From: Hyphomicrobiales bacterium
Lineage (GTDB): Bacteria; Pseudomonadota; Alphaproteobacteria; Rhizobiales; Rhizobiaceae
Length of the DNA stretch: 54,915 bases
Assembly: GCA_900467685.1 (NCBI GenBank)
Contig: UBQX01000034.1
Location: 1 to 54,915, forward strand
Direction of reading: 5' to 3'
Shown: positions 15,982-24,451 of the stretch, piece after piece
Position numbering within the stretch: position 1 is the first letter of the stretch
How the letters are laid out: each line of letters starts with the position of its first letter
Notes under the pieces: model-generated
What the model was told of the DNA's origin: nothing
Database searches by the model: none
The model's input: the letters and a program-made list of their open reading frames with translations, nothing else
Translations under genes and position numbers: made by a program

Positions 15982-18069
15982 ATGGCAGTTACGACATCCG
16001 TTCCCAGCACTAAAGCGGGACCAAACCTCAGTGATGTCGGCTTTGCCGCCGGTATCGTCGCCATGCTGTCGATCCTGTTCTTGCCGATCCCGGCATTCAT
16101 GATCGACCTCGGACTCGCCTTTTCGATGGCGCTGTCGGTCCTCATCCTCATGGTCTCCCTGTGGATCCAGAAGCCGCTGGAGTTCTCGTCCTTTCCGACC
16201 ATCCTGCTGATCGCGACCATGACGCGACTGTCGCTCAACATCGCGACGACCCGTGTCATCCTTTCGCATGGTAACGAGGGCGAGCATGCTGCCGGCGGCG
16301 TGATTGCGGGCTTTGCGCAAATCGTCATGTCGGGCGATTTCGTGATCGGGGTCATCGTCTTCCTGATCCTCATCGTCATCAACTTCATCGTTATCACCAA
16401 GGGCGCGACGCGTATCGCCGAAGTCGGCGCACGCTTCACCCTCGACGCCATCCCCGGCAAGCAGATGTCGATCGACGCCGACCTCGCAGCCGGCATTATC
16501 GACGAAAAGGAAGCCCAGAACCGCCGCCGCGAACTGGAGCAGGAAAGCTCGTTCTTCGGCGCGATGGACGGTGCCTCCAAATTCGTCCGCGGCGACGCGG
16601 TCGCCGGCCTGCTGATCACCGCCATCAACGTCTTCGGCGGTATCATCATCGGCTATTTCCGCCATGGCATGCCGCTCGGACAGGCGGCCGATGTCTACGT
16701 CAAGCTGTCGGTGGGTGACGGTCTCGTGTCGCAGATCCCTGCGCTTATCGTCTCGCTCGCAGCCGGCATGCTCGTGTCGCGCGGCGGCAACTTGGGGTCT
16801 ACCGACAAGGCCGTCATCAGCCAGTTGAGCGGCTATCCCCGCGCACTGTCGGTTGCTGCAGGTCTGATGGCTCTGCTGGCCGTCATGCCCGGCCTGCCCT
16901 TCATTCCCTTTGCAGGGCTTTCAGGCGTCATGGCTTTCGGTAGCTGGTTCATCCCGCGCCAGATCGAGGCCGAAAATCTTGCCCGCCGCGAGGCCGAGGA
17001 AAAGAAGGCGCGCCAGGTCAAGGAAAACGAGAGCGACTCGGTCAAGAACGTCCTCAAGACCGCCGAAATCGAACTGCTCCTCGGAAAGCAGATATCCACA
17101 CGACTTCTTGGTGCGCATCAGGAACTGGCCTTCCGCGTCGGCAAGATGCGCAAGAAATTCGCCAGCCAATACGGTTTCGTGGTCCCCGAAATCAAGGTCA
17201 GCGACGACATCACCATTCCGGACAAGAACTACCAGATCCGCATTCACGGCACGACCGTCGCGTCGAACCAGCTGCGCGTCGGCGAAGTCCTCGTCATCAC
17301 CGGTGGTGGCCGCAAGCCTTCGATCCCCGGCGACGATATCCGCGAACCCGCCTTCGGCATGCCTGCGGTCTCGATCCTCGAAACCTTCATGGAAGAGTTG
17401 AAGCGCGAGGGCTTCCACCCGATCGACAATGTCTCGGTGGTGCTGACACACTTAAGCGAAGTCATCCGCAACAACCTGCCGCAGCTTCTTTCCTACAAGG
17501 ACGTGAAGATCCTGATCGACCGGCTCGATCCGGAATACAAGAAGCTGGCGGATGAAATCTGCACCTCGCATATGTCTTATTCGGGCCTGCAGGCTGTGCT
17601 GAAGCTGCTGCTGGCCGAGCGTGTGTCGATCCGCAACCTTCACCTCATCCTCGAAGCCGTGGCCGAGCTTGCGCCGCATGTGCGCAAGACGGAGCAGATC
17701 GTCGAGCATGTCCGCGTCCGCATGGCCCAGCAGCTCTGCGGTGACCTGGCCGACAACGGCGTGCTCCGGGTACTCCGCCTCGGCAACAAATGGGACCTCG
17801 TGTTCCATCAGGCGCTCAAGCGCGATCCCAAGGGCGAAGTCGTCGAGTTCGACATCGATCCGCGCCAGCTCGAGGAATTCTCCGAACAGGCGTCGCAGGT
17901 CGTCCGCGAATATCTCGACCGAGGCATGCCCTTCGTTCTCGTCACCTCGCCGGAAACGCGCTCCTATGTCCGCATGATCATCGAGCGGCTGTTTGCGACG
18001 CTTCCCGTTCTCTCCCATGTGGAACTGGCCAAGGGTATCGAAATCAAGATCCTGGGCTCCATCTCATGA
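15982..18069 (+). CDS. flhA: Flagellar export gate protein FlhA
   Basis: 695-residue FHIPEP-family export protein. The N-terminal half (about 20-330) holds the predicted TM helices with signature stretches [39 protein letters not shown]-like (reads [20 protein letters not shown]) and [18 protein letters not shown]. The cytosolic C-terminal domain (about 350-695) docks chaperone-substrate complexes and ATPase parts. Length is normal for the family. The stop overlaps the fliR start by 4 bp (ATGA). Confidence 0.96.
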   Translation: MAVTTSVPSTKAGPNLSDVGFAAGIVAMLSILFLPIPAFMIDLGLAFSMALSVLILMVSLWIQKPLEFSSFPTILLIATMTRLSLNIATTRVILSHGNEGEHAAGGVIAGFAQIVMSGDFVIGVIVFLILIVINFIVITKGATRIAEVGARFTLDAIPGKQMSIDADLAAGIIDEKEAQNRRRELEQESSFFGAMDGASKFVRGDAVAGLLITAINVFGGIIIGYFRHGMPLGQAADVYVKLSVGDGLVSQIPALIVSLAAGMLVSRGGNLGSTDKAVISQLSGYPRALSVAAGLMALLAVMPGLPFIPFAGLSGVMAFGSWFIPRQIEAENLARREAEEKKARQVKENESDSVKNVLKTAEIELLLGKQISTRLLGAHQELAFRVGKMRKKFASQYGFVVPEIKVSDDITIPDKNYQIRIHGTTVASNQLRVGEVLVITGGGRKPSIPGDDIREPAFGMPAVSILETFMEELKREGFHPIDNVSVVLTHLSEVIRNNLPQLLSYKDVKILIDRLDPEYKKLADEICTSHMSYSGLQAVLKLLLAERVSIRNLHLILEAVAELAPHVRKTEQIVEHVRVRMAQQLCGDLADNGVLRVLRLGNKWDLVFHQALKRDPKGEVVEFDIDPRQLEEFSEQASQVVREYLDRGMPFVLVTSPETRSYVRMIIERLFATLPVLSHVELAKGIEIKILGSIS

Positions 18070-18818
18070 TCAACGATCCGCAAGGAACGGTGCTTGCACT
18101 CTTTGCGGTCTTCTGTCGGGTGGGTGGCTGCTTTCTTGTCCTGCCCGGCTTTTCAAGCGCCCGCGTTCCGACCCAGCTTCGCCTCTTCGTCGCGCTGGGC
18201 GTCTCGATGGCGCTGACGCCGCTCCTCTGGGATACGGTCTATGCGGTGGCCAGCAAGCCCGAGACGACCTATATCGCCATCGTCTTCATCGAAGGCATGA
18301 TCGGCGTGGTCATTGGCATGGTGGCGCGGTTCTTCGTTCTGGGCCTGCAGTTCACCGGCACGGTGATGACCCTGATGACCGGCTTCAATGCACCGCCGGC
18401 CAATGACATCCTGGAGGACGGCACCGAAAACGAGATCACCATCATGATCAGTTTCGCGGGACTTCTAGTGCTGTTCATGCTGGATTTTCACCATGTCATC
18501 ATTCACGCGCTCGCCGATTCCTACAAGTCGCTGCCGATCGGCGGCGCCTTTGAAAGCCGCCGGGCGCTGGTCACGCTGACCAACACGCTGAGCTCGACCT
18601 TCATGATCATGCTGCGGCTTGCCAGCCCCTTCGTGCTCTATGGCCTTCTCTTCAACGTGACGGTCGGTTTCATCAACAAGCTGGCGCCGCAGATGCCCGT
18701 CTATTTCGTCTCCCAGCCGTTCATCGTCTTCGGCGGGCTCATCCTGCTCTATTTCGGGATCGCGACGCTGATCCGCCTGTTTGCCGACGCGTTCGTTCCA
18801 CTCTTTTCGAGCGTGTAG
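18066..18818 (+). CDS. fliR: Flagellar export gate protein FliR
   Basis: 250-residue membrane protein of the FliP/FliQ/FliR gate, with about six hydrophobic segments. The start is the ATG at 18066 overlapping the flhA stop; the frame is open back to 17790 only as a shadow of flhA. Typical stretches are [37 protein letters not shown] and [19 protein letters not shown]. Confidence 0.94.
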   Translation: MINDPQGTVLALFAVFCRVGGCFLVLPGFSSARVPTQLRLFVALGVSMALTPLLWDTVYAVASKPETTYIAIVFIEGMIGVVIGMVARFFVLGLQFTGTVMTLMTGFNAPPANDILEDGTENEITIMISFAGLLVLFMLDFHHVIIHALADSYKSLPIGGAFESRRALVTLTNTLSSTFMIMLRLASPFVLYGLLFNVTVGFINKLAPQMPVYFVSQPFIVFGGLILLYFGIATLIRLFADAFVPLFSSV

Positions 18819-18827
18819 GGAGAGCCA

Positions 18828-19247
18828 ATGGCGGACAAGGGCAGGGCAGCCAAGCTGAAGCGTCTCGTCGCGGTCCAGCGCCATATGGAACGGATCGCCG
18901 AGATCGAGCTCGCGGAGACGACGCAACGCAGGCAGGAACTCTCGGAACGAATGGACGAGGCAATCGAGGCGATAGGCTCCTTCAATCCGATACATGCCGG
19001 CATGAAATCGCAATATGCCGCCCAATACGGACGCCTTTCCGGCGAGGACCAGCGTCTCGATGATCTGCAGGACACGCAGGAAAAGCAGATCCTGAAGGAG
19101 AAGGCCAAGGGCGACCGGCTTGAGGAAAACTGGAAGGATGCCCGCTCGGCGGAAGATCGAGAAAAGGAGGATAACGCCGTCATCGATCTCATCGAGATGC
19201 GCCTCTCCATGCCCGCGCCAGCCTCCAGCAAGCTTGGTGGGGAATAA
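18828..19247 (+). CDS. FliJ-like flagellar coiled-coil protein
   Basis: 139-residue, highly charged, helical protein with no membrane segment. It begins MADKGRAAKLKRLVAVQRHM and is largely predicted coiled coil (about 5-120). Size, charge pattern and position after fliR fit FliJ, the export-ATPase stalk and chaperone-escort protein, which is poorly conserved in sequence. AGGGAGAG gives a strong RBS. It is 9 bp after fliR, inside the flagellar transcript. The FliJ call rests on architecture and context. Confidence 0.6.
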   Translation: MADKGRAAKLKRLVAVQRHMERIAEIELAETTQRRQELSERMDEAIEAIGSFNPIHAGMKSQYAAQYGRLSGEDQRLDDLQDTQEKQILKEKAKGDRLEENWKDARSAEDREKEDNAVIDLIEMRLSMPAPASSKLGGE

Positions 19248-19316
19248 TACGCTCGCAAGATTATTTTGCGCCGGACTCTGACCTGCTCCGGCTTCGAAAT
19301 GAATGCGAGGCAAGCG

Positions 19317-19904
19317 ATGGCAATTTCTCCCCCCAGCGATATCGTGATGGACGTGGTCAATGCGGCTGATCCGACACGCGTGCAAGAGGCACAAGAGAAG
19401 CTGAGAACGCAGACCGCAACGCTTGCGGCCGCAAGGCTGACGCGCCAGGAGCAGGGCTTTGCGACCGACGTTGCCAGCCTCGACAAAACTGTCGGAATGC
19501 GCCTGGACCGCACCAATGCGCCGCATACGATGGACACGAAGACCGTGTCGAGCGAGTCCCAGACGCCTGAAACCTATCGCAAGTTCGAGGCCATGGTGCT
19601 GCAGAACTTCCTCAAATACATGATGCCCGAAGACAGCGAAGAGGTTTACGGCAAGGGCATGGCCGGCGACATCTGGAAGAGCATGTCGGCCGAGCAGATC
19701 GCCAATTCGATCGCCAAGCGCGGTGGTATCGGGATTGCCGACCACATGATGCGCGGTGGCATCTATGACGAAGGCCTGAAGCCGAAGGACCACGCAGCAG
19801 AAAGCGCCCGCATCAACAACATCGCCTCGACCATCGCTGCGCAACAGCAGCGCGTCGGTCTGGCCGATCTCTTGCCCGGCACTGACGCCAAGACGAAGGG
19901 TTGA
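19317..19904 (+). CDS. flgJ: Rod-binding FlgJ N-terminal-domain protein
   Basis: 195-residue protein with the rod-binding FlgJ N-domain at about 85-140: YRKFEAMVLQNFLKYMMPED, GKGMAGDIWKSMSAEQIANS, GIGIADHM. It lacks the C-terminal peptidoglycan hydrolase of enteric FlgJ. A separate transglycosylase gene (8835-9431) probably supplies that activity. The ATG at 19317 is 8 bp after GAGG; an in-frame ATG at 19299 is less well placed. The flgN-like gene follows 5 bp after the stop. Confidence 0.75.
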   Translation: MAISPPSDIVMDVVNAADPTRVQEAQEKLRTQTATLAAARLTRQEQGFATDVASLDKTVGMRLDRTNAPHTMDTKTVSSESQTPETYRKFEAMVLQNFLKYMMPEDSEEVYGKGMAGDIWKSMSAEQIANSIAKRGGIGIADHMMRGGIYDEGLKPKDHAAESARINNIASTIAAQQQRVGLADLLPGTDAKTKG

Positions 19905-19909
19905 CGAAG

Positions 19910-20284
19910 ATGAACATGTTGGAATCAACCCAGGCCGATACCCGCATCACCAACGTCCTGGGGCGGCTTGAATTGATCATCGATAACGAGAACGACCGGC
20001 TGGGCGCCGATCCTCAATTCGACATCAAGGCATCCAACGCGCAAAAGAGCCGATGCCTTTACGAGCTGACGATGCTCTTCCGCGACACGAAGCCCGAATT
20101 CGTGCCGCCGACCTTCGCCACGCAGATGCGTGTGCTCAAGGCCAAGCTTAACGCCAACGCCCGCAAGGTGCAGGCGCATATGGAAGCCGTCCGTGCCGTG
20201 GCCGAAATCCTGAAAGGCGCTGCGCGCGATGCCGAAAACGACGGCACCTATCAGCAGGAACATTTCCAGTATAGCGAGTTCTGA
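19910..20284 (+). CDS. FlgN-like flagellar protein (probable export chaperone)
   Basis: 124-residue helical protein: VLGRLELIIDNENDRLGADP, SRCLYELTMLFRD, LKAKLNANARKVQAHMEAVR. The pattern of two long helices with spaced Leu/Glu and the size suit the FlgN chaperone for FlgK and FlgL, both encoded upstream. The ATG at 19910 has AAGGG at 19896-19900; a TTG at 19901 lacks spacing for an RBS. The family call is tentative. Confidence 0.55.
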   Translation: MNMLESTQADTRITNVLGRLELIIDNENDRLGADPQFDIKASNAQKSRCLYELTMLFRDTKPEFVPPTFATQMRVLKAKLNANARKVQAHMEAVRAVAEILKGAARDAENDGTYQQEHFQYSEF

Positions 20285-20292
20285 GACCGTCC

Positions 20293-20859
20293 ATGCTCAA
20301 GCTCGTCATCTCGGGGATTTGGGTTGCGATCGTGGCTTTGATCGCGACCTATTTCTCTGTGCAAATGGCGCTTGCGCCGAAGGAGGACGAAGCCTCCAAG
20401 GCAGCCGCAGCCCGCAAGGCCGCTGAGGAAACGGTGCGCGGCGAACTCACCAGCCTGCCGGTCATCGATGGCGGATTGGTCAAAGGCTACTTTCTCACGC
20501 GACTTTCCTACGTGGTCGACAAGGGGAAAGCCGCCACGGTGCATGTGCCGCTCGATGTCATGATTACCGACGAGCTCTATACGGCCCTCGTCGGCGACAA
20601 GATGATCGACCTCGAACACCGGGACAGCTTCGACGTCGCCGCCTTCCGCGAGATGGTCAAGGAAGCAGTCAACAAGCGCCTTGGCGAGGAGATCGTCTTC
20701 GATGTCCTCATCGAGCAGATCGATTACCTTTCGAAGGAGGATCTTCGCGCCGGAATGGCGCAGAAGAAGGGGACGATCGACGGCGGTGAATCGATCGTGA
20801 AGGGCGATGTGCCCAACGATGGGACACATGAAGAGAAAGCGGCCGCGAAGGGCCATTAA
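20293..20859 (+). CDS. FliL-like single-TM protein at the end of the flagellar cluster
   Basis: 188-residue protein with one N-terminal TM helix (about 5-27, LVISGIWVAIVALIATYFSV), a charged linker (about 28-52) and a mixed beta/alpha extracytoplasmic domain (about 55-155) ending AVNKRLGEEIVFDVLIEQID. FliL has the same order: TM, strands, helix, and a closing strand. The tail (about 160-188) is polar. I do not recognise a named family. It is 8 bp after the flgN-like gene and is the last gene of the operon. Confidence 0.55.
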   Translation: MLKLVISGIWVAIVALIATYFSVQMALAPKEDEASKAAAARKAAEETVRGELTSLPVIDGGLVKGYFLTRLSYVVDKGKAATVHVPLDVMITDELYTALVGDKMIDLEHRDSFDVAAFREMVKEAVNKRLGEEIVFDVLIEQIDYLSKEDLRAGMAQKKGTIDGGESIVKGDVPNDGTHEEKAAAKGH

Positions 20860-21172
20860 CGTTTTCTTCACGCTTCAAAGAAGTGCCGAATTGGCTAACG
20901 AAACCTTAAGCTTCCCCAACCTGTTGAAAATACTAATCTAACGCCCAATTGCCGCCGATTTTTGCACCCCTTGCGGACCACTTTCCTAACAAAAGGTAAA
21001 GGGAACCGCTCGGAATTGACTATATCCGTTAGGAGCGTCTTTAGGGGATTTGTCTAGCTTCATCCCACCGCGAAGTGTGGTTTGAGGCGATTGTAATGCG
21101 TAAGGTGTCCGTTCCGAGTTCTGGGGGCTGCAAGCCCCGGGCCTGTCGTTCCCTGTTTGGGGAGATGCGCTC
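20860..21172. other. Intergenic region between flagellar cluster and glycosyltransferase (313 bp)
   Basis: AT-rich at first, then a likely leader for the glycosyltransferase with a hairpin GGGGCT (21124-21129) / AGCCCC (21133-21138). TTGACTATAT near 21017-21026 could be part of a promoter. No coding frame is convincing. Confidence 0.4.
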
Positions 21173-21985
21173 GTGAACCACATTTCCCATATCAGATCGG
21201 CCACCGTCAGCCGTCGCGCCATTCTCGGGCTCGATGTGTCCTGCTTCAGCTACGCAGATGCGCTCGCTTTCGCCAACCAGATGGCCTCGCTGCCGCTGGG
21301 CCAGACCATCATTTCCTTTCTGAACGCCAATAACGCCAATATCATGTACGCGGATGCCGAATATCGCGACATCCTTGCACGGCAGATGATCCTGCCCGAC
21401 GGGATCGGCGTCGATATTGCGGCGACCTTCGTCTATGGCGACAAGTTCCCCGCCAATCTCAACGGCACCGACTTTGTCCCCGCCCTTCTGACCTACATGG
21501 ACCGCCCCAAGCGCATCGGGCTGATCGGCGGCCTTCCGGATGTGGCCGAAAAGGCAGCGGCGAACTTCCAGCGCCACGCGCCGTGGCATGAATTCATCGT
21601 GGTATCCGACGGCTACTTCGACGATGCCGATTCCATGAAGATCGTTGAACGTGTCGAAGCGTTGAAGCTGGACGTCCTCCTTGTAGGGCTGGGCAGTCCG
21701 AAACAGGAAAAGTGGGTTGATACCTATATCCGTCCCGAACACGCACGGCTTGTGTTCTGCGTCGGAGCCCTATTCGATTTTGTCGGCAAGGCCGTTCCGC
21801 GTGCGCCGCGCATCCTGCGCCGGATGCGGCTCGAGTGGATGTTCAGGCTGTTGATGGAGCCGAAGCGTCTCTGGCGTCGCTATATCCTGGGAAATCCACT
21901 TTTCATTCTTCGAACGCTGCGCCAGGCATTCGTCGTGCGAGTTCTTGGCAAACCCTACCTGCACGGAGAAAATCTCGTCCTATAG
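21173..21985 (+). CDS. WecG/TagA/CpsF-family glycosyltransferase
   Basis: 270-residue GT26-type glycosyltransferase of the family that adds N-acetyl-mannosaminuronate or ManNAc to lipid-linked sugars in surface polysaccharide synthesis. Family signatures: FLNANNANIMYADAE, MILPDGIGVDIAATF with the conserved Asp, RIGLIGG, LLVGLGSPKQEKW, and FCVGALFDFVGKAVPRAP. A basic, hydrophobic C-terminus (about 220-265) fits membrane association. GTG start at 21173 with GGGGAG upstream. It stands apart from the flagellar operon by 313 bp and precedes a two-TM protein gene. Substrate not predictable. Confidence 0.88.
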   Translation: MNHISHIRSATVSRRAILGLDVSCFSYADALAFANQMASLPLGQTIISFLNANNANIMYADAEYRDILARQMILPDGIGVDIAATFVYGDKFPANLNGTDFVPALLTYMDRPKRIGLIGGLPDVAEKAAANFQRHAPWHEFIVVSDGYFDDADSMKIVERVEALKLDVLLVGLGSPKQEKWVDTYIRPEHARLVFCVGALFDFVGKAVPRAPRILRRMRLEWMFRLLMEPKRLWRRYILGNPLFILRTLRQAFVVRVLGKPYLHGENLVL

Positions 21986-22045
21986 GCGGGTATTCCGGGC
22001 TGCCGAGAGCCGCCGCGACTCCTATTAACCATTTGTTACCCTTGT

Positions 22046-22066
22046 TTGTTTAACAACGTTAAGCAA
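22046..22066. promoter_or_regulatory. Imperfect palindrome before the two-TM protein gene
   Basis: TTGTTTAAC (22046-22054) and GTTAAGCAA (22058-22066) form a 9-bp inverted repeat with one G-T pair, 27 bp before the ATG at 22094. Candidate operator; weak evidence. Confidence 0.3.
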
Positions 22067-22093
22067 CTCGTTGTTCTATGCAGGGGCAGATGC

Positions 22094-23071
22094 ATGGTTG
22101 GAAGCATTTCAATTCGCACGTTCGATATCGCTGACGCCTGGTCTGCGTGTCGAAGCCTCCCTCCGGCCAGATGGGCCGCCGCCGGGCTTTGCCTCTTGCT
22201 CGGTCTTTCCTCAGCGGCACTTATGGAAGCACGCAACACCGCAAGCGCCGTGCCGGCACAGGTGGTGGCCATTTCGGGAGCGGGTGGCTCGGCGGTCGTA
22301 GCACCGGTCGAGGCGGTCGCGCAGATGCGCCGCATCATCCTCGCGCCCGCCGCGCTGCTGAAGACGAGCGCCGAACTCAATCTTGCCGAAAGCGGACTGT
22401 TTGGTGACACCAAGGCCGAGGACTTCCTCGCGAGCGCCGTCATGGTTGCTCCGTCCGAGCGCGCCTCCGTCATCGATATCAAGGTTGCGTCCGGTGCGCC
22501 GGCATTCGATGCCCTGATTGCCAACCATATCGCGCGCGGCCTCACTGTCCAGCCGCCCGCGCAAGCCAACCCCAATGCCGCCGCTCCGATCCGCTTCACG
22601 CTCGTCGCGAAGGCCCGCGTTGTGCCCGCCGCGTCGGTCCTCATCTATCAGCTCGAAGCCGTGGTTCTCTCGCTTCTTCTTGCCGCTGCCGTTATCGCGC
22701 TCGGCGTCGCCCGTCGTCTGCGCGCCGCAAGTAAGCCTGTTAAAATGCCCGCGACTCCAGCCACCGTGGTTCCGCGCGGCATTCTCGAGCAGATCGACAT
22801 GCTGGAGCGTATGTGGCCGGAAACCGGGCGTCAGAACGCAATGCCTGAAGGCTCCAACGATGAACCCGAGCAGGTGGAACTAAAGCCCGCGCGCGATATC
22901 GTCGTCCGTATGGCGGAGCTCCGGATCGATGCCGGCAAGGCAATTCGGAAGCCGTCGGAAGAGGCGCTGGAAGATGTGCTCACGGACATGCAGTCGCTGC
23001 GCGACCAGGTGCGCTGGATCACGGCGGAACAACTGCGCCGCCGCCGCAAGGTGAATGCATTCGGACGCTGA
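22094..23071 (+). CDS. Unknown two-TM membrane protein, Wzz-like layout
   Basis: 325-residue protein I do not recognise. TM helices at about 29-47 (AAAGLCLLLGLSSAALMEA) and about 190-215 (YQLEAVVLSLLLAAAVIALG) flank a roughly 140-residue periplasmic region. A cytosolic tail (about 220-325) is charged and helical, ending RWITAEQLRRRRKVNAFGR. Two TMs around a periplasmic domain recall polysaccharide co-polymerases such as Wzz, and the neighbour is a polysaccharide glycosyltransferase, but no Wzz motif is visible. The ATG at 22094 has AGGGGC upstream; an in-frame start at 22046 falls in the palindrome region. Confidence 0.65.
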   Translation: MVGSISIRTFDIADAWSACRSLPPARWAAAGLCLLLGLSSAALMEARNTASAVPAQVVAISGAGGSAVVAPVEAVAQMRRIILAPAALLKTSAELNLAESGLFGDTKAEDFLASAVMVAPSERASVIDIKVASGAPAFDALIANHIARGLTVQPPAQANPNAAAPIRFTLVAKARVVPAASVLIYQLEAVVLSLLLAAAVIALGVARRLRAASKPVKMPATPATVVPRGILEQIDMLERMWPETGRQNAMPEGSNDEPEQVELKPARDIVVRMAELRIDAGKAIRKPSEEALEDVLTDMQSLRDQVRWITAEQLRRRRKVNAFGR

Positions 23072-23091
23072 CCCATCAGCGGAAGATCTGC

Positions 23092-23117
23092 AAAAAGGCC
23101 GCCGCGGCGGCCTTTTT
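23092..23117. terminator. Bidirectional terminator (26-nt perfect palindrome)
   Basis: A 26-nt perfect palindrome (five A, GGCCGCC, GCGGCGGCC core, five T) sits between the convergent two-TM gene and the LacI-type gene. It ends in T tracts on both strands and can stop transcription from both sides. Confidence 0.9.
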
Positions 23118-23127
23118 CCGTTGGTCC

Positions 23128-24156
23128 TCAGCCGCATGCGGGCGCGGGACCGGTGGATGCCCGCATGATCAGTTCGGCCTCCCACAATTCCTGTTCCGGC
23201 AGGTCGCTCGACCCGGCCAGGGTGCCGATAAGGCGTTGTCCGATGCGCGCGCCGGCGGCTCTGAGCGAGGAGCGCGTCGTCGTCAGCGGCACGCTGAAAT
23301 TCTCCGGTCGAAGCGTGGACAGAACGTCATCATGTGCAATCAGCGAAATGTCGGTCCCGAGCTTCAGTCCGGCCTTGTTGATCGCGCGGACCGCACCCAG
23401 CGCCAGCGCCGTACTGGCGCATAGCACGGCCGTGGGCCGATCAGGGAGTGCCAGGAACCGTTCCATCGCCCGGAAACCCGCCTGATCGCTCATGACGCTG
23501 TGATGCACAAGGTCGGGTCTAAGCTCCAGGCCGGCTTCGCCGAGGGCTTTCTCCAGACCGATCTTGCGCCGCATGGCGAAGGTGAAGCGCTCCATGCCAT
23601 TCAGCAGCGCAAAGCGCTTGTGGCCCAGTTGCAGCAGGAGCTTGGCGGCGGTGTGGAATGCCCCTTCGTTGTCGACGTCGAGATAGGGGTAGTCATGCGT
23701 CTCGCCCATGATCCTGCCATGCAGTAGATAGGGGATGGAGGAGGAGCGCAGCAGCTCGACGCGCGGATCGGGATCGACGACATGCGCGAGAAAGATCGCA
23801 TCGACATAGCCGCTGGCGATCAGCCGCTTGATGGCATTGACCTCGTCGTCAGGGGAGGCGGGAGCCATGACGAAATGAAAGTCATGCTTCACGGCCTCTT
23901 CGGCCAGCCCGCTCAGGAATTCGCTGAAATGCGGGTCGCCGCCGATTTCCGGCGCGCTCTGCATGACGAGACCGATCGACTTCGCCTTGCCGGTGGCAAG
24001 CCGCTGCGCTGCCTTGTTCGGCTTGTAGCCGGTCTGCTGGGCCGCCTTCAGCACGCGTTCGCGGGTCGCTTCGCTCACTTCGGGATAGCCGTTCAATGCG
24101 CGGCTCACCGTCGTTTGCGAAAGTCCCAGCCTGTCCGAAAGCTGCTTCAGATTCAC
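23128..24156 (-). CDS. aglR: LacI-family regulator of the alpha-glucoside operon (AglR-like)
   Basis: 342-residue LacI/GalR regulator. The N-terminal HTH reads NLKQLSDRLGLSQTTVSRAL with the hinge-side segment GYKPNKAAQRLATGKAKSIG. The periplasmic-binding-like effector domain (about 60-340) has SGYVDAIFLAH, LLQLGHKRFALLNG and TDISLIAHDD. The GTG at 24156 follows AGGAGGGG at ideal distance; an in-frame start at 24180 would add eight residues before the HTH and overlap the operator. Divergent from aglE, whose promoter region carries the same palindrome as its own. It probably represses the agl genes until an alpha-glucoside binds. Confidence 0.88.
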   Translation of the reverse strand: MNLKQLSDRLGLSQTTVSRALNGYPEVSEATRERVLKAAQQTGYKPNKAAQRLATGKAKSIGLVMQSAPEIGGDPHFSEFLSGLAEEAVKHDFHFVMAPASPDDEVNAIKRLIASGYVDAIFLAHVVDPDPRVELLRSSSIPYLLHGRIMGETHDYPYLDVDNEGAFHTAAKLLLQLGHKRFALLNGMERFTFAMRRKIGLEKALGEAGLELRPDLVHHSVMSDQAGFRAMERFLALPDRPTAVLCASTALALGAVRAINKAGLKLGTDISLIAHDDVLSTLRPENFSVPLTTTRSSLRAAGARIGQRLIGTLAGSSDLPEQELWEAELIMRASTGPAPACG

Positions 24157-24177
24157 AGAACATCCCCTCCTGTTCTT

Positions 24178-24189
24178 CAAAGCGCTTTG
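24178..24189. promoter_or_regulatory. LacI-type operator, aglR side
   Basis: CAAAGCGCTTTG, a perfect 12-bp palindrome with the central CG of LacI-family operators, lies 21 bp before the aglR GTG. It is identical to the copy at 24376-24387, suggesting autoregulation and possibly DNA looping. Confidence 0.75.
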
Positions 24190-24225
24190 GATAATTCTAC
24201 GTGCGTCATCCCGAAGCGCGTGCTA

Positions 24226-24253
24226 ATCTAACCCGAGATCGCTGCCTGAGCAA
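24226..24253 (-). promoter_or_regulatory. Candidate aglR promoter
   Basis: On the minus strand TTGCTC (24253-24248) and TTAGAT (24231-24226) are separated by 16 bp. Transcription from it would run through the operator at 24178-24189. Confidence 0.35.
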
Positions 24254-24338
24254 ACGTGAAATCCATGTTTTGCAGTGCATTAGTGGGCTGTTGCGCCGCA
24301 GCAGGCGCCTACATCGAGCCAAAGTTGTACGAACCCAC

Positions 24339-24367
24339 TTGACTCCAGGCGGAGATTGGTGGGATGA
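24339..24367 (+). promoter_or_regulatory. Candidate agl operon promoter
   Basis: TTGACT (24339-24344) is followed after 17 bp by the poor -10 GATGAA (24362-24367). The operator at 24376-24387 begins 8 bp later, a normal place for repression. Confidence 0.35.
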
Positions 24368-24375
24368 ATGGCGCT

Positions 24376-24400
24376 CAAAGCGCTTTGGGAAAGTGCTTTC
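24376..24400. promoter_or_regulatory. Tandem LacI-type operators, aglE side
   Basis: CAAAGCGCTTTG (24376-24387) is identical to the aglR-side operator. A second, related palindrome GAAAGTGCTTTC follows at 24389-24400. Both lie between the candidate promoter and the aglE start. Confidence 0.72.
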
Positions 24401-24451
24401 AATCAGATGATTTTTGAGGCCGGAAGGCCGATTGCTAGGGAGGCAAATCAG

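Noticed and set aside
18465-19928. 487-codon minus-strand open frame across fliR to flgJ
   Set aside because: Crosses four supported plus-strand genes and shows no family features.
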